Positions 32,696 through 44,212 are shown, numbered from the stretch's first letter. The stretch is DNA of 64,000 bases from Gambelia wislizenii (GCA_030847615.1 JAUMIR010000005.1:169536596-169600595), one strand, 5' to 3'. A program made the numbers and translations. Notes: generated by a model not told the origin, from the sequence alone.

Positions 32696-33842
32696 AAAGA
32701 CAATGGCAGCTTTTTACTGCATAATGAAAAGGCATCCCAATGACATCTGGAGAACCATACAATCCCCTCCCCTGCTTTTCAAATTTGCTCAGCATGAGTA
32801 GCCAATGGGGGGGGGGGGAAGCAGCAGCTTTTCCAGCTGTTTCAATATTCTATGGAAATATTTTCACACAGATTTACCAGCTTTTTCTTCCACAGCCCTC
32901 AATCCCATAAGTGCAGTGGCAAAGCAGAAATCACTATCGGGATCTTTACATGGTCTTTTGAAGAGATGAGGGATGCCTCATCATTTTTCTTCCTCCCTGG
33001 CTGTGCAACATCAACCAAGGAGAGGGTCCCTGGTCCATCCCCCAAGGACCACTTGTCTGCAGAAATTTGCACAGGTATGTTCCAGCTTCCCCTGAACCCA
33101 GAAAGAAGGAGCAGCCTCCAGTTCCAGCAGAAGGTCAGGAACCTATAGGTGACACACATCATGAGCCCCTTCTTTCCTCAGTGCATGAGGGCAACTGGAA
33201 TGTGTCCCAGGCATACTCCTACAGTCAAACAGTGACCTGGGTGGGGGAACATAGCTGTGACCAGGAACTCCCTGGACCGTAACAAGGGGCATTCAGCAAG
33301 GAGGTACAAGATGCCTTCTTCCACAAAATTTACCCCACAAATGCATACACTGGCATAACACAGCCTGCATGGTTTGCTGATACCTATATTCCACAATATT
33401 GATTTCTCCAGCATTGCATCTCCATACCAGCTATAAAATGTGTACGAGGTGTATAGGGCCCTTGTTCCAAAGAAAAAAAGAAAGTGGTATCTTCTCACAA
33501 CCATACAGTAGTCCATGATTTTCTTAAAAATCAATTCATATTGATATCTTCCTTGATTAGAATCACATCCTCTGAACACTCTGAAAGAATTGTTATTTTT
33601 CAACCCTTCTTGTTTAAGCACTACAACTACCAGCCTTTAAACCACTAAGGATATGCCATTAACACCAGTGAAACTGTGGGCATGCATTAACAGGTAAAAA
33701 CAGATAGGCTGCTAGTGAGCACTTCACCATATCAGGAGAACATCCTCAACCAGTATAGTGGCACACATCTTGAAGAACCCAGTTCATAATGGGTGTCAAC
33801 TTGCCAAGTGCCATTGATTACTTACATATATATGTCGACCTA
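32696..33842. other. no clear feature; poly-G run at about 32808-32817
   Basis: About 1.1 kb. A minus-strand frame of 147 codons at 33178-33621 has no domain I recognise and overlaps shorter plus-strand frames. I treat it as unassigned. A G run of about ten bases precedes it. Confidence 0.35.
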
Positions 33843-34869
33843 CTCTCTCTCTCTCTGGCTTTTCTTCGCAAATGAAGATTCAGGAAGGACTCATCCCACG
33901 CTTTCTGCAAACACACTGATGTCTAAAAAGGCCAATCCAAGATAAACAAGTCCGGTTGCAGAAAGCACAGCAGAAGATCTCCTTGGGTGATATTTCCGTG
34001 TTGTGATTCTTTCTGCATTGTCATTTCTCTTCAAGACTTGTTCAGCGTGAGTTCTCAAATAAGGCTGCAGCATTGTGGATAGTGTGTCTACATGTCTTCC
34101 GATGTGAGGCCAGGGCGGACCATTGTTGGTGATCAATTTGGCTGAGCCTGAGATGTTGTTTCAGGGAGTCCTTGTATCGCTTTTTTGGAGCACCCCTCTT
34201 ATGCTGACCCGTGGCAAGTTCACCGTAGAGTACTATTTTTGGGAGGTGATGGTCCTCCATCCTAGGAACGTGCCCTGCCCAGCACAGCTGTGTTCTCAAT
34301 ATCATGGCTTCAATGCTGGTGATCCTTGCTTGCTCAAGGACAGCAACATTTGTCACATAGTCCAGTGTATATTTAGGATTGTGCGTATATAGTGCTGATG
34401 AAAGTGTTCGAGGAGTCATAAGTGGTGGCAATAGCTGACCCATGTTTCAGACCCATAAAGGAGAATGGACAGTACAATGGCTCTATACACACTGATTTTT
34501 GTGCTTCGCCTCAGGTGTTTATTACTCCAGACTCTTTTGTAAAGTCTTCCAAATGCACTATATGCCTTTGCTAATCTGTGATTGATCTCTTTGTCAGTCT
34601 TGTCATCTGAGGAGATGATGCTTCCCAGGTAGGTGAACTGCTGAAGGGACTTAAGCACAGATTTGCCGACGGCAATGGGGGGATGGTGGTGTTTGTCCTG
34701 TGGTGCAGGCTGGCAAAGAACTTCCGTTTTCTTCAGGTTGACTTCCAGTGCAAACAGCTCTGCAGCTGTTGCGAAGCAGGATGTTAGGCGCTGCAGAGCT
34801 GCTTCTGTGTGGGCAACAAGGGCAGCATCATCAGCGAAGAGCAGCTCACAAGCTAGATAGATGGGGGCT
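33843..34869 (-). mobile_element. unclassified LINE, longest copy, with (GA)n 3' tail
   Basis: On the minus strand this carries reverse transcriptase (from FADD onward), the C-terminal half and a 3' end that runs into a (GA)n tract (seen as tctctctctctctct at 33843-33856). It matches 1936-2352 and 54808-55219 in their shared parts. The 5' end is truncated at 34869. At least one frameshift separates the reverse transcriptase part from the C-terminal part. Confidence 0.88.
34416..34868 (-). pseudogene. LINE reverse transcriptase fragment (FADD)
   Basis: The frame starts with ELLFADDAALVAHTEAALQ, containing the catalytic Asp-Asp pair of reverse transcriptase. It continues with NLKKTEVL (palm/thumb block), FTYLGSIISSDDKTDKEINH and a KISVYRAIVLSILLYGSETW block, all characteristic of non-LTR retrotransposons. 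Later in another phase (34042-34350) come SIEAMILRTQLCWAGHVPRM and KRGAPKKRYKDSLK. The fingers and endonuclease domains are absent. The protein would have copied LINE RNA into DNA; this copy is dead. Confidence 0.88.
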
Positions 34870-34919
34870 AACAATTGGATTTAGGCCTATTAAATCATTT
34901 ACTTATTTATTGCATTTTG

Positions 34920-35140
34920 TTGGTGGTGTGTGTCTTATAAGTCATTTCCAATTTATGGTGGCCCTAAGACCACCCATATCATGGGATTTTCTTGGCAAGA
35001 TTTGTTCAGAGGGAGGCTTCTGCAGCTGAAAGAGTGTGACTTACCCAAGGTCACCAGTGGGTTTCCATGGCCGAGCAGGGATTTGAACCCTGGTCTCCAG
35101 AGCCCTAGTCCACCACTCAAGCCACTATACCACACTCTGC
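34920..35140 (-). mobile_element. tRNA-derived squamate SINE, copy 3
   Basis: Contains ttataagtcatttccaattt, gggattttcttggcaagatt, ggtttccatggccgagcagg and atttgaaccctggtctccag. The complement of gggatttgaaccctggt is a good Pol III B box. Minus orientation, about 50 bases from the 5' truncation point of the LINE. Confidence 0.88.
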
Positions 35141-35869
35141 TTTTCTCCTTCAGAATGGGACTCAAGGCAGTGAACAATAAAACAAATAAAGCAAGCGCAG
35201 TTAAAACATAAAACACAGGTGTTAAAATAAATGGCTTTTAAAAGCCATTAAAAACCAATCAATAAGAAAAAAAGAAAATACCCATGCAGGAAAACAAGCC
35301 CCCACACACACACCTTTCCAACTACCCAGTTTAACTGCCAAAGATCTTCACCTTGTGAATTCTGCACAGCACTGTGTCATTAAAGTAGGCCAGGCTGGCT
35401 TGGGTTGGGTTGTTCTGCCAACTGGCAGCCCTAAACACCGTGTTCTACTGTATTGTACTGTACTGATAAAATACAAGTATGTCAGAAAAGACTCTTGTTT
35501 GTTTATTCCTCATCATGTAGTAACAAGTACAGCTTGAAAAGGAATTGCCAGATTTTGTTTTGAGGAACACTATTAATTGGCCCATATTCTAGAATGTGAC
35601 TTCATCTGATGAGTCTTCGAGTAATTATTGCTACTTGATGAAAACTGAAATGTGAGGAGCCTAACATACATCAAGGGTTCCCACCCTGAGCTGATGCAAA
35701 TAGTCTCACATTCTGCTATCAGGTGGTAAACACTCTGAATCAACCTGGGGGACCACACACATGCCCCTATGCCCTGAACTCCCACCCCACCCTCAGATTT
35801 TTTTTAAAAAAAAACTTTATTTAAACTTGAGCATTTATTTCCTAGCTAAATAAAGGCCCCTGCTGGGCC
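35141..35869. other. no recognisable feature
   Basis: About 730 bases, including a tcagaatgggactcaaggca string near 35151 that looks like a LINE-tail remnant. No exon. Confidence 0.35.
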
Positions 35870-36049
35870 TAAACAGACTTGGATGGAGGAGCAAAAACAT
35901 GGCAACATTGCTCCCACCCCTTTAGAGTTATGGGGGCATTTTTAGTACAAAATAAGAATAAAAATCGTGAGCTTAGAGCCCCCTTGGATTAGCAAAAATG
36001 GCTTGAAGGCTGCATGTGGAATATGGGCCATACTTTTCCCACCCCTGTA
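35870..36049. mobile_element. hAT MITE half (right end)
   Basis: Ends in gggccatacttttcccaccc then ctg, the complement of a caggggtgggaaaagt terminus. The left partner was not found. The interior has ggctgcatgtggaatatggg, close to the 'cacatgcagtcc' arm at 60290. Confidence 0.45.
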
Positions 36050-36620
36050 CTCTATCATGGGAAAATCTCCAAGTGAAATCTATCACTAATAGGAATGGGT
36101 GACAAATTTATGTTGGTTCATGGTTAATGAGAACTTCCCAGATTTTCCAAATATCTTCCAATTTTGTTCATATCCTGTGTGGAAAGAACCTGAGATTTTT
36201 AAAAATGAGAATGTGGAATAAACTGAAACTGAAAGATTTAACCATCTAGGCGGAGGGTCTTAACTCTAAAAAAGTTGGATTTGAATCTCTGTGTATTCAA
36301 CCATATGAGTGCTGTCATTAAGGTTGCCACCTCTTTTTATTGATTAATTTTACTAAGAGGTTCCTTGACTTTAATACCTGTTTGGAAGATAAGTTCAAAA
36401 CAATCATCTCCGTGCTGAGAATAGCTAAACTTATTTCATTTGGCCAGTGTAACTGGGGGAAAAAACTTGTTTTTGTTGATTTTCTGAAGATTTTTTTTTA
36501 GAAGCTGTGCATTACTTCATAACCAGAACACAATCAGAGAGTGCATACAACTCCTCCCTGCCCACCAAATGCAATATCCCTGCACGTGTACCGTTCACTG
36601 CACATAGGTGAACCACTGTT
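36050..36620. other. no recognisable feature
   Basis: About 570 bases of AT-rich, unassigned DNA. Confidence 0.4.
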
Positions 36621-37062
36621 CATAGAATTATAGAGATGAAAGAGACCACAAGAGCCATCTAGTCCAGCCCCCTGCCATGCAGGAATAGCTAATCAAAGCA
36701 TTCCCAACAGATGGCCATCCAGCCGCTGTTTAAAAACCTCCAAAGAAGGAGACTCCACAACACTCTGAGACAGTGAATTCCACTGCCAAACAGCTCTTAC
36801 TGTCAAGATGTTCCTCCTAATATTTAGTTGGAATCGCTTTTCCTGTAGTTTGAGTCCATTGCTCCATATCCTTGTCTCTGGAGCAACAGAAAACAATCCC
36901 TTCATATATTTAAACATGGCTATCAGGTCATCTCTCAACCATCTCTTCTCCAGGTTAAACAAACCCAGTTTCCTAAGCCACTCCTCATTGGCCATGACTT
37001 CCAGGCCTCCCACCATTTTGGTCACCCTCCTCTGGACATGTTCCAGCTTGTTGAAGTTTAAA
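36621..37062 (-). mobile_element. CR1-type LINE, 3' end, minus strand
   Basis: Begins with a single catagaatta (the complement of the terminal octamer), then ccagccccctgccatgcagg. On the minus strand it encodes RVTKMVGGLEVMANEEWLRK, GLFNLEKRWLRDDLIAMFKY, NIRRNILTVRAVWQWNSL and SLEVFKQRLDGHLLGML, the CR1 C-terminus also seen at 13150-13530. A short in-frame deletion removes residues after FKYMKG. Truncated upstream. Confidence 0.92.
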
Positions 37063-37651
37063 ATATTAGAATACAGAAGGTGATACTGACAGATTTTTTC
37101 CCCACCTTTGATTACGAAGGCAAGATTGGATGTAACATGGGAACAAAAAGTCATCAGTAATGTAAGGGTCTAGCTGATTCCTATCAGATGTGCAGTACAA
37201 CATCAGCCTTTGACTGAAATGAATCTAACATGTGACAATAAGGACACTTTCCCTGGGCATTAAATTAAATTGACAGGAGGAAAAATGCCACATACATCAT
37301 TCATTGAAGACTGGTCATGAAGTACCTGAAAGTATAAAAGGGGGAAAATACAGTACATAGGGATATAGAGGAAACAGTGCAGGCTGACACATGTTATGCA
37401 ACACTCAACACACCAATACATCACTTCCCCCTATTTCCCACAAGTTCTCTATTAATAGTTCCCTTTGTGCAATGAGGGAATGGCCACTTGTTGGAAACAG
37501 AGTCTTGTTGGAAACAGAGACTGGTGTTTGTATCACTAACTGCCCTCAGGAGAGACCTCAACTGCCTTAGGAGAGATCAAAACTAGACAAAGACCATACC
37601 TCACTGGCAAAGCACAGGTTTTGAATGCAAAAGTTCTTGGGTTGATTTCCT
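37063..37651. other. no recognisable feature
   Basis: About 590 bases without shared repeats, apart from a local echo of 'cttgttggaaacagag' at 37489 and 37503. Confidence 0.4.
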
Positions 37652-38281
37652 GGGGGTCAGCTAGATGGGAGAATTAATTGCATAAAAGAGTGCATTACCT
37701 CACTATCGCAGGAGTGTTCAGTTGTCCCCATGATCCATTCACAAGATCACTGGCATGGGAAGCTGCAGTTCACATGGATCATGCCTGCAAGAAAAGATGG
37801 TGACCACAAGTGAATTACCTGCCTTATTATTCAAGTAAAAGCTCCCTCCATTTCCCCCTCTTTTTTTTGCCTTCCTAAATGAGAGAAGTAGAAGAGCGAA
37901 CCTCAACTTAAAACCATTTTTTTTCTTGCTCTGCTGCTCCCAAAAAGCACTGGATCGTCCCCCCCACTGGGAGATAAAACAATGGTAGCTCCAGCCGCTT
38001 TGTCACTGGCAAGCCCAACCCCTCACAGGTCCAGCCAATCATGTTTGACTTCCTAGATGTGTCCCTATTCAAATTGGTTGTTCAGATGGGTGGTTATGCG
38101 CATTTTTGCATACTTTTTTGGGAAAAGATAATGAGAAACAGCAAAAGCTGTTATCGCAAACTACTTGGAGTTTTCAACCCCCCTCCTTCCCAATATGGTG
38201 AATCCTGGCAGGAGCTCACCTAGACAAAAGGTATTCTGCCCATAAACTTTTAGAATTTTTTTCGTCATCTAGACAACTCCC
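37652..38281. mobile_element. family I DNA transposon, 630 bp
   Basis: Left gggggtcagctagatggga; right cgtcatctagacaactccc. These pair as a GGGGGTYRTCTAGATG terminus, related to 41153-41764 and 9703-9919. The interior has gccaagcccaacccctcac-like and gtccagccaatcatgtttga strings that parallel 22060-22110. No exact target duplication (cct and agg). Confidence 0.6.
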
Positions 38282-38964
38282 AGGAGAACTAATGCCAATT
38301 GCCATAGAGAGTTCTGTGCAATGAGGGCCATGCTTTGTCTCAGAACTGCCAATATTTATTTATTTATTTGTTTGTTTGTTTGTTTGTTTGGACTGTGATT
38401 CCCCAAATCACCTAGAAAACATGCCTGCTGGACTCCCAGAAGATCCCAGCCAATATTTCCAAGAGCTGGACTCTGACTTGGTACCAGGCAACTTCCTAGG
38501 TTTTTAAGCAAATTGCCAGCTCATACACCAGCATTCTCCTCAGCAAGAATGTTAGTAAATATGAAGTAAATTGATGTCTTTAAACCCCTGCTGTTAGGTC
38601 CTGCATGCAGGGCCTAGCAAAAGATTGGCTCAGGCTGCATTTGACACACTAGGCCCTGTTCTCCTTTAGTAGAATGGGACAAGGAGAGGTTTCTTTCCAC
38701 AGTTGGAGGCAGTGGGAGGGAATGAGAACCTCATCTCACAGCCAAGGAGATAAGGATGTTTTGAGACACCCCCAGCACCTGGCACGATAATTGGCATGGG
38801 AAAATCTCCCCTCATTAATTGGCTTGAGAAAGTTTCCTTTCTAACCACTGTGTTTGCAAACCTTCAATGAAAGAAACACATATAATGTGGGGGCAAGACA
38901 CAGGGCTCTGCCTCACAGCAGTGTGCAACTCTGCGGAGCCAGTTTGTATCTTTCTGCTTTCTAT
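38282..38964. other. no gene; (TTTA)n(TTTG)n at 38353-38390
   Basis: A compound tetranucleotide tract of about 38 bases changes from TTTA to TTTG units. The remainder is unassigned. Confidence 0.5.
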
Positions 38965-39293
38965 GGACTTTTTCGGACAAGTAAAATGCAACAGAAGCAG
39001 CCTCGCCATGTTGCGAGACTGCTGCACTGCAGGGCGTCCCTTTCGGATGACGCCCATCCCTGCCGGTACTGTTGCGGTACCGCAGGGACATTTGAGTGTA
39101 ATATTTTGGTGATTTTTACTCACGATCAACTTTCGTGAGTAAAAATCACCAAAATATTACACTCAAATGTCCCTGCGGTACCGCAACAGTACCGGCAGGG
39201 ACGGGCGTCATCCGAAAGGGATGCCCTGCAGTGCAGCAGCCTTGCAACGTGGCGAGGCTGCTTCTGTTGCATTTTACTTGTCCGAAAAAGTCC
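38965..39293. mobile_element. near-perfect foldback transposon, 329 bp
   Basis: Termini ggactttttcggacaagtaa and the exact complement at the right. Flanking tat on both sides (38962-38964 and 39294-39296). The two arms of about 160 bp match over their whole length except for about five transitions, mostly at CpG sites. The loop is only a few bases near 39127-39132. Open frames on each strand here mirror one another because of the palindrome. The same terminal sequence and partial arms occur at 57020-57222. Confidence 0.92.
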
Positions 39294-39927
39294 TATGTCT
39301 GTTTGATTGATGAGAATATGCCTGGGTTTTTTTTCTGTCTGCTGTCATTAATAAAATTGCTTTCTTTTCAAGCCCAGAACTGGTGCATGGTCATTTCGCT
39401 TGCCTCATATCCCAAACCAGCAGCCCTCTCAAGCCCGGAAGGTGCTGCCAGTGCAACACCTGCACCTGATGTCCTTGACCCAGTTGAAATGATACATGTT
39501 TCCTGTAGATGTGCTGCAAAAAACATTAGCATACACAGAGCTGCTAGCAGAAGTACCCTTCATAAACAAGACTTTCCCCCTACTAGTAGTCATCAAAGGT
39601 TCAATCTGACCTAATTGTTGTATACTATGACAGTTCAAAGTCTCAAGTTACTCTGAACAAATTCAGTGTTGTGAACAGTTCCTTATTGTGAAGAGTGTTA
39701 CATTTATGCAAGAACACACCAAGTGATCATACACTTCTTTAAGACTGTATATGGCTTTGTATACACTGAATCCAAATGCAAATTCTGTAGCCAATTTTGT
39801 GCTCCCAGGTTTTGGAAAGTGACATTGGGAATGTAGAACAGCAATATGGTGCTGTTTTGAATGAAATATCTCCACTGGTTAGTGTTTTGCAAGGAAAGGA
39901 GAGAGTGCGTGCTACTCCTCCCTGTCT
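39294..39927. other. no recognisable feature
   Basis: About 630 bases. A 159-codon frame that starts in the foldback (39135-39614) runs through it only by chance, and its first part is palindrome sequence. Confidence 0.4.
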
Positions 39928-40175
39928 TTATTGTTGTGTGTCTTTGAGTCATTTGTGCATCTTCAAGTAATTTCTAATTTATGACAATCCTAAGGCAAAC
40001 CTATCATGGGCTTTCTTGGCAAGATTTGTTCAGAGGGGGTTTGCCTTTGCCTGTCTTTGAGGCTGAGAGAGTATGACTTGGCCAAGGTCACCCAGTAGGT
40101 TTCCATGGCTGTGCAGAGATTTGAACCCTGATCTCCAGAATCATAGCCCAGTGTTCAAACCACTATACCACTCGG
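39928..40175 (-). mobile_element. tRNA-derived squamate SINE, copy 4
   Basis: Contains atcttcaagtaatttctaat, gggctttcttggcaagattt, aggtttccatggctgtgcag and atttgaaccctgatctccag. The complement carries A- and B-box-like strings. Its tail side has an extra duplicated 'gtctttgagtcatttgtgca' piece, a tandem copy of the tail. Confidence 0.87.
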
Positions 40176-40499
40176 GACTCTTGTCCACCCTGTCTACCCA
40201 ATGCAGTATCCCTGCATGTGTACAGTTCAGTGTGTCTAAGTAAATCACAGTTATCCTATACATCCTTGTAGAAGATTATTGGGCATTCCATCCCCTGTGT
40301 ACATGTAGGGCCAAATGCTGTGGGACCAACACACTGGTTGTGGGGGGGAAGTAGATTTGACCACCTTCCCTCTACCGCATGCTATTGATTTGACTAGAAG
40401 AGACACATCCAATGAATTCTAGCACCAGCGGCACATGGTTCATGCAGGGAGAGGTTTTGGAGTAAGGCACAGATTTCCCTGCTTGGACTATAGGCTACC
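40176..40499. other. no recognisable feature
   Basis: Short interval without shared repeats. Confidence 0.4.
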
Positions 40500-40625
40500 C
40501 TGGCAATCCAGGGAACATGTAGCCCTCCAATGATGCTGGACTACAGCTCCCATCATCCCTGATTATTAGCTATGCCAGTCAGGGTTGATAGGAATGGGAC
40601 AACCTGAAGAGCAGGTTCCCCACTT
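40500..40625. mobile_element. hAT-type MITE, diverged copy
   Basis: gctggactacagctcccatc then atccctgattattagctatg and, at the right, gaatgggacaacctgaagag then caggttcccca. This is the same arrangement as the squamate hAT MITE at 18446-18580. The outer left end is eroded. Confidence 0.6.
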
Positions 40626-41152
40626 GTGATGTAAGCAATTGTTTTTGTAAAAAACATTGTTTTTGTTTTAAAAAACTATCTGATAAGGTATAATACAGGA
40701 ATACCCCTATTAACAAAGTAGATGTGTTCCTGGGCTTTACTTCTTTAACAGAAAACTTGGTACCAGAGGTAGAAATAGCATGGAAAGAATAGGGATGGGT
40801 CCCTACACTGCAAAAGAAGAAGAGCAATTCAACATGTTTCATCAACACTTTTATTCAAAACTAATGATAGACAGATGTGAAATGAAACAACCAGTTCAGG
40901 TGAATCTTGGATAAGTAAGCAAAAATATTTCTTCCAAAGACCACCTGAAAGCTTCTTCCAAAATGCATCCAGAGATTATTATTTTTCTTGCTTGCTTACT
41001 TGCTTGCTTTTAGCAACCTCGGAGTTTTTGTTGCAGTTTTCATTTTGGTGGCCAAACATATAGATCTATGCTCTCTTTTTTTAAACATGTCAGGGGTAGC
41101 TGTGAGGCTAATTCACTTCCCCCCTTTCTCTTTGTTTTGTTCATGCATGCTC
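40626..41152. other. no recognisable feature
   Basis: About 530 bases, with a small (cttg)n-like patch near 40987-41008. Confidence 0.4.
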
Positions 41153-41764
41153 GGGGGTTGTCTAAATGGTCAAAATAATCCTAATGAAATTCGCTGGGAA
41201 TATGATCTCTCTTAATGGGAACCCACATCAAAGCACCATATTCAGATGGGGGGGCAGCAAAAAATTCAAAAAAACTATGCTGGGAAAGCCTTTGAGGCTT
41301 TTCCCAGAGTTTTTAAAAAGCTCTGTGGGGAATGCACATTCCCGCTTGTTGGGACAAGTGATTAGATTTGAATTGCCTTCCCATATGAGAAGAAGTGCAC
41401 ACCTGATTGGCTGGATGAGTGCAGTGAGCCTTGCTAACAGGGCAAGCATCCACTGCTGCCATGTTAGATTTTCTCCATAATGAGCGATCGCTAAGGTGAT
41501 AAAATAGGGTTTTGTGTTATCTTTTTCTTTCTCTTTTTTTGTAAAGATGAAATATTGCTTGTGCACACCATGGAAATTGTTTTTTTTAAAAAAAATCAGC
41601 AGTGGCAGATTTTAAAACATGAGTAAACTACGTGTGTCTGCCATCTTGGCTAGAGGGTATGCAAAGTTTATGGAGGCTGTAAAACTGTTAAAACAAGTTG
41701 CAGCTGCTGCAACTTGCTATTACTGGGGAGCAATCTATTTTTTTAGGCTCGTATATATGAACCC
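41153..41764. mobile_element. family I DNA transposon, 612 bp
   Basis: Left gggggttgtctaaatggtca; right gctcgtatatatgaaccc, a diverged complement. The interior has gattggctggatgagtgcag then ctgctgccatgttagatttt, matching the complement of 22030-22110. No exact flanking duplication. Confidence 0.55.
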
Positions 41765-42344
41765 TTAGTAAAAGATTCTAGAGGAAGCGTTTGTTATTTT
41801 GCCTGTTGTAGACAGGCACAGACAACTAAAGAAAGATCAGCTGAGGAATATCCCATTCTTTCCCAGCTCAAGCTTTGTTGCCTTCTTTACTGCAGACACA
41901 CTGATGCAACCTGGGAACCAGAACTGTGTTTCTCCAGTCCTTCACCACACTCCCAATGGAGGGTGCATGTGGCCTACAGGCTGCATTTTTGCTGCCCCTG
42001 CTTTATTTACAATGGAAATCTTAGGTCACAAATCCTTTCTCTTGAGCTTTTAGTGGTGACTTTTAGAGGTTTCCATGTCAGTGGGGTAAAATCTGCTCCA
42101 GGTTTCAGACAGAACTTTAAAAGGAGCTATCCAAGGTGTGACCCAAACTGCTCAACATACATTCAGAACCCTGAATAGCTCCTTTAAGGTTTGGATATAA
42201 ACTCAGAGAAAATCAACTGCCCTACTGAAATGGGAACCATCAAAAGTTTTTATCAAGGAACTGACATGAGATGGTTGGAGAGCATTCACACAAGGGAGAT
42301 GCTGTGGGCCAGAATAGAATATTATTTCATGTCATTCTCCCAGG
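41765..42344. other. no gene; hAT-like strings near 41960 and weak repeat M near 42090-42180
   Basis: gcatgtggcctacaggctgc is a hAT MITE-like arm. The piece ggagctatccaaggtgtgac resembles repeat M. Neither has resolvable ends. Confidence 0.3.
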
Positions 42345-42430
42345 ATTTGTGTATTTCTGCATGGCAGGGGGTAGAACTAGGTGGTCTTTGTGGTCCCTTT
42401 CAACTCTGTGATTCTATGATTCTGTGATTT
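42345..42430 (+). mobile_element. CR1 LINE 3' tail
   Basis: ctgcatggcagggggtagaa then ctttgtggtccctttcaact and repeated attctatgattctgtgatt. Only the last 80 or so bases of CR1 remain, a typical 5' truncation. Confidence 0.9.
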
Positions 42431-43011
42431 GTTGTATGAAACTGTGTGCCACCAGCTGACTCCCTTATGTGTAAACAGGAAGCTAATTGTTAAAAAGAAA
42501 CACACTTTATTTTCTTTAGCTCATCCATCGGGAGTAAATGCAAATCTTCACTCCCATTGCTGTGAGGTGATTTCAGAAGAGCAAATAAATACAGTGTTGG
42601 TGCTGGTGTTTTGGTAGGACATGCAAATATTCTTTAAGCTGCTTGCTCAAGGAACTACTTTGGACTCATGCCTAAATGCAACAAAACTTGCAACTGAGCT
42701 CTAAAAGGAATTCTGGGGCCCCATAACAGCCATTTTATTTGAACAGGAAAGACCACAAACAAAGAAATAAGTTTGCTAATATGCACACACAGGCGTACAC
42801 CCATACCTCACCGAAGTCAGCCACAATGTGAAACACATGCAACATGTAGGACTCATATGAGCATGAGTCAGGCTTACAGCATTGATCTGTCTACCCACAC
42901 ATTGTCTACTCTTTCTGGCAGAGGTACCCAGCAAAGCAGTTTCCTTTCATCTGCTAACTGGGATTCTTTTTAAGTAGACACTGTATGCCTGGGATTATAC
43001 TTGGGAACCTT
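42431..43011. other. no recognisable feature
   Basis: About 580 bases with CA-rich stretches (cacacacaggcgtacac near 42783). No coding signal. Confidence 0.4.
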
Positions 43012-43126
43012 GGTGCCGTTTACACGATGAAAATGTCCCGGGAAGAATTTGTGTCGATCCCTGGCAGTTTACATGTACATCGGGTCGGGTACGTGATTTT
43101 CAGAAGGGCGGCCACCTTTTATTCCT

Positions 43127-43157
43127 CAACCTGCGGGACTTCCAGTCCCGCAGGTTG
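43127..43157. repeat. perfect 14-bp-arm hairpin inside the transposon
   Basis: caacctgcgggact, loop tcc, then its exact complement. The arms retain CpG-containing sequence without mismatch, unlike most inverted repeats in the window. Confidence 0.9.
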
Positions 43158-43626
43158 TGCCGGTTTTTAAAAAAGTCACTGGAGGATTCGGAAAATCGCA
43201 AATGTAAACAGCCTGGGACAAAATATCTTGGTACCAGGGGATGGCCGGAAATGGTGACTGGGGGCGGGCTTAGAGATCAGCAACCAGAAAAGGAGGGGTC
43301 AGTCACCCATTCAACAGATCCAGCCTCACCAGCCGAAAACAAAGGCATCCCTTCCAGTTGCACGTAGGTTGGTGTGTGTGCACGCGTGCGCGTGTACTAA
43401 ATCACCTTTTTAAATGGATTTCTACACTGCAAACCCTTCAGCTTTAACCTCTTCTTCAACTGCATGTTACAAAGAGATCGTGGTGGGCAGAGCGTCGCCC
43501 ATTCATCCCCTGCCTTTATCACCTCCCTGGGTCTGAACGGGCACAGTAAAATATTCCAGCGTCTGATCAAATGAACACACTCCCCCCCACCGTCACAATG
43601 CACAGTAAAAAAAAATGCCAGCATCT

Positions 43627-43872
43627 GTGTCTTTCAAAATGCCTGTCTGTCGCTGGCTTGAAATCTTCACTCTGCAGCCCTAACTCTGCTTTAAGGGTTA
43701 ACATTTTAAAGAGGCAAGGGGAATACCAAGCCTCCCCTCCCCAGCCTTGATTTCAAAAGGAAAGCACTCATTCCTGTGTCTGAGCAAAAGCTCACATTCT
43801 GGGTCTTTCAAAATGCCTTCTGCTTAAAGGGTTAACATTTTAAAGAGGCAAGGGGAATACCAAACCTCTGCC
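43627..43872. repeat. internal direct repeat of the 1.2-kb transposon
   Basis: tctttcaaaatgcct followed later by aagggttaacattttaaaga and ggcaaggggaataccaa appears twice (43630-43743 and 43803-43872). The second copy lacks about 40 bases between the two motifs. Confidence 0.8.
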
Positions 43873-44212
43873 CCCTCTCTCTCCCCCCCCCCCCAGCCAG
43901 ACAATAGCATCACTTGTGGTGCGGAACTCTAAAGGAAGTGCGTCACCGAGGTTGTGAAAACATGACTAATCGCATCCTTGATTGACAGCCAAAAAAAAAA
44001 AATCCCAGTAAGCTAAACATGTGTAAACAGCAAAAGCACGGGATATAAGAGTGCGGGACCAATAAAAACTTTTGTTGTGTAAATATCAATCACAGGATCT
44101 TCCAGGATTTCCTAAAGAGTGAAAAAAATCGTATAAACAGCGAGGGACGGATACGGGATCAGGAAGTCACAGTAAGCCCCGCAACCAAACATGTCGTGTA
44201 AATGGTGCCCTT

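Larger units (their letters stand above)
43012..44209. mobile_element. 1.2-kb 3-bp-duplication DNA transposon, GGTGCCGTTTACAC ends
   Basis: Left ggtgccgtttacacgatgaa; right tgtcgtgtaaatggtgcc. Flanking ctt is exact (43009-43011 and 44210-44212). Ends match 19699-20506. Inside are a perfect hairpin at 43127-43157, a direct repeat (see 43627-43872) and subterminal strings 'tgtaaaca' in both orientations. It is GC-richer and more CpG-rich than its surroundings. No frame has transposase features. Confidence 0.85.

Noticed and set aside
33178..33621. A 147-codon minus-strand frame as a possible exon
   Set aside because: No recognisable domain, no splice context I can defend, and overlapping frames on the other strand. 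Left as unassigned.
38815..39614. Overlapping frames of 75-159 codons with identical N-terminal peptides on both strands
   Set aside because: Identical peptides from opposite strands come from the inverted arms of 38965-39293 and are not paralogous genes.
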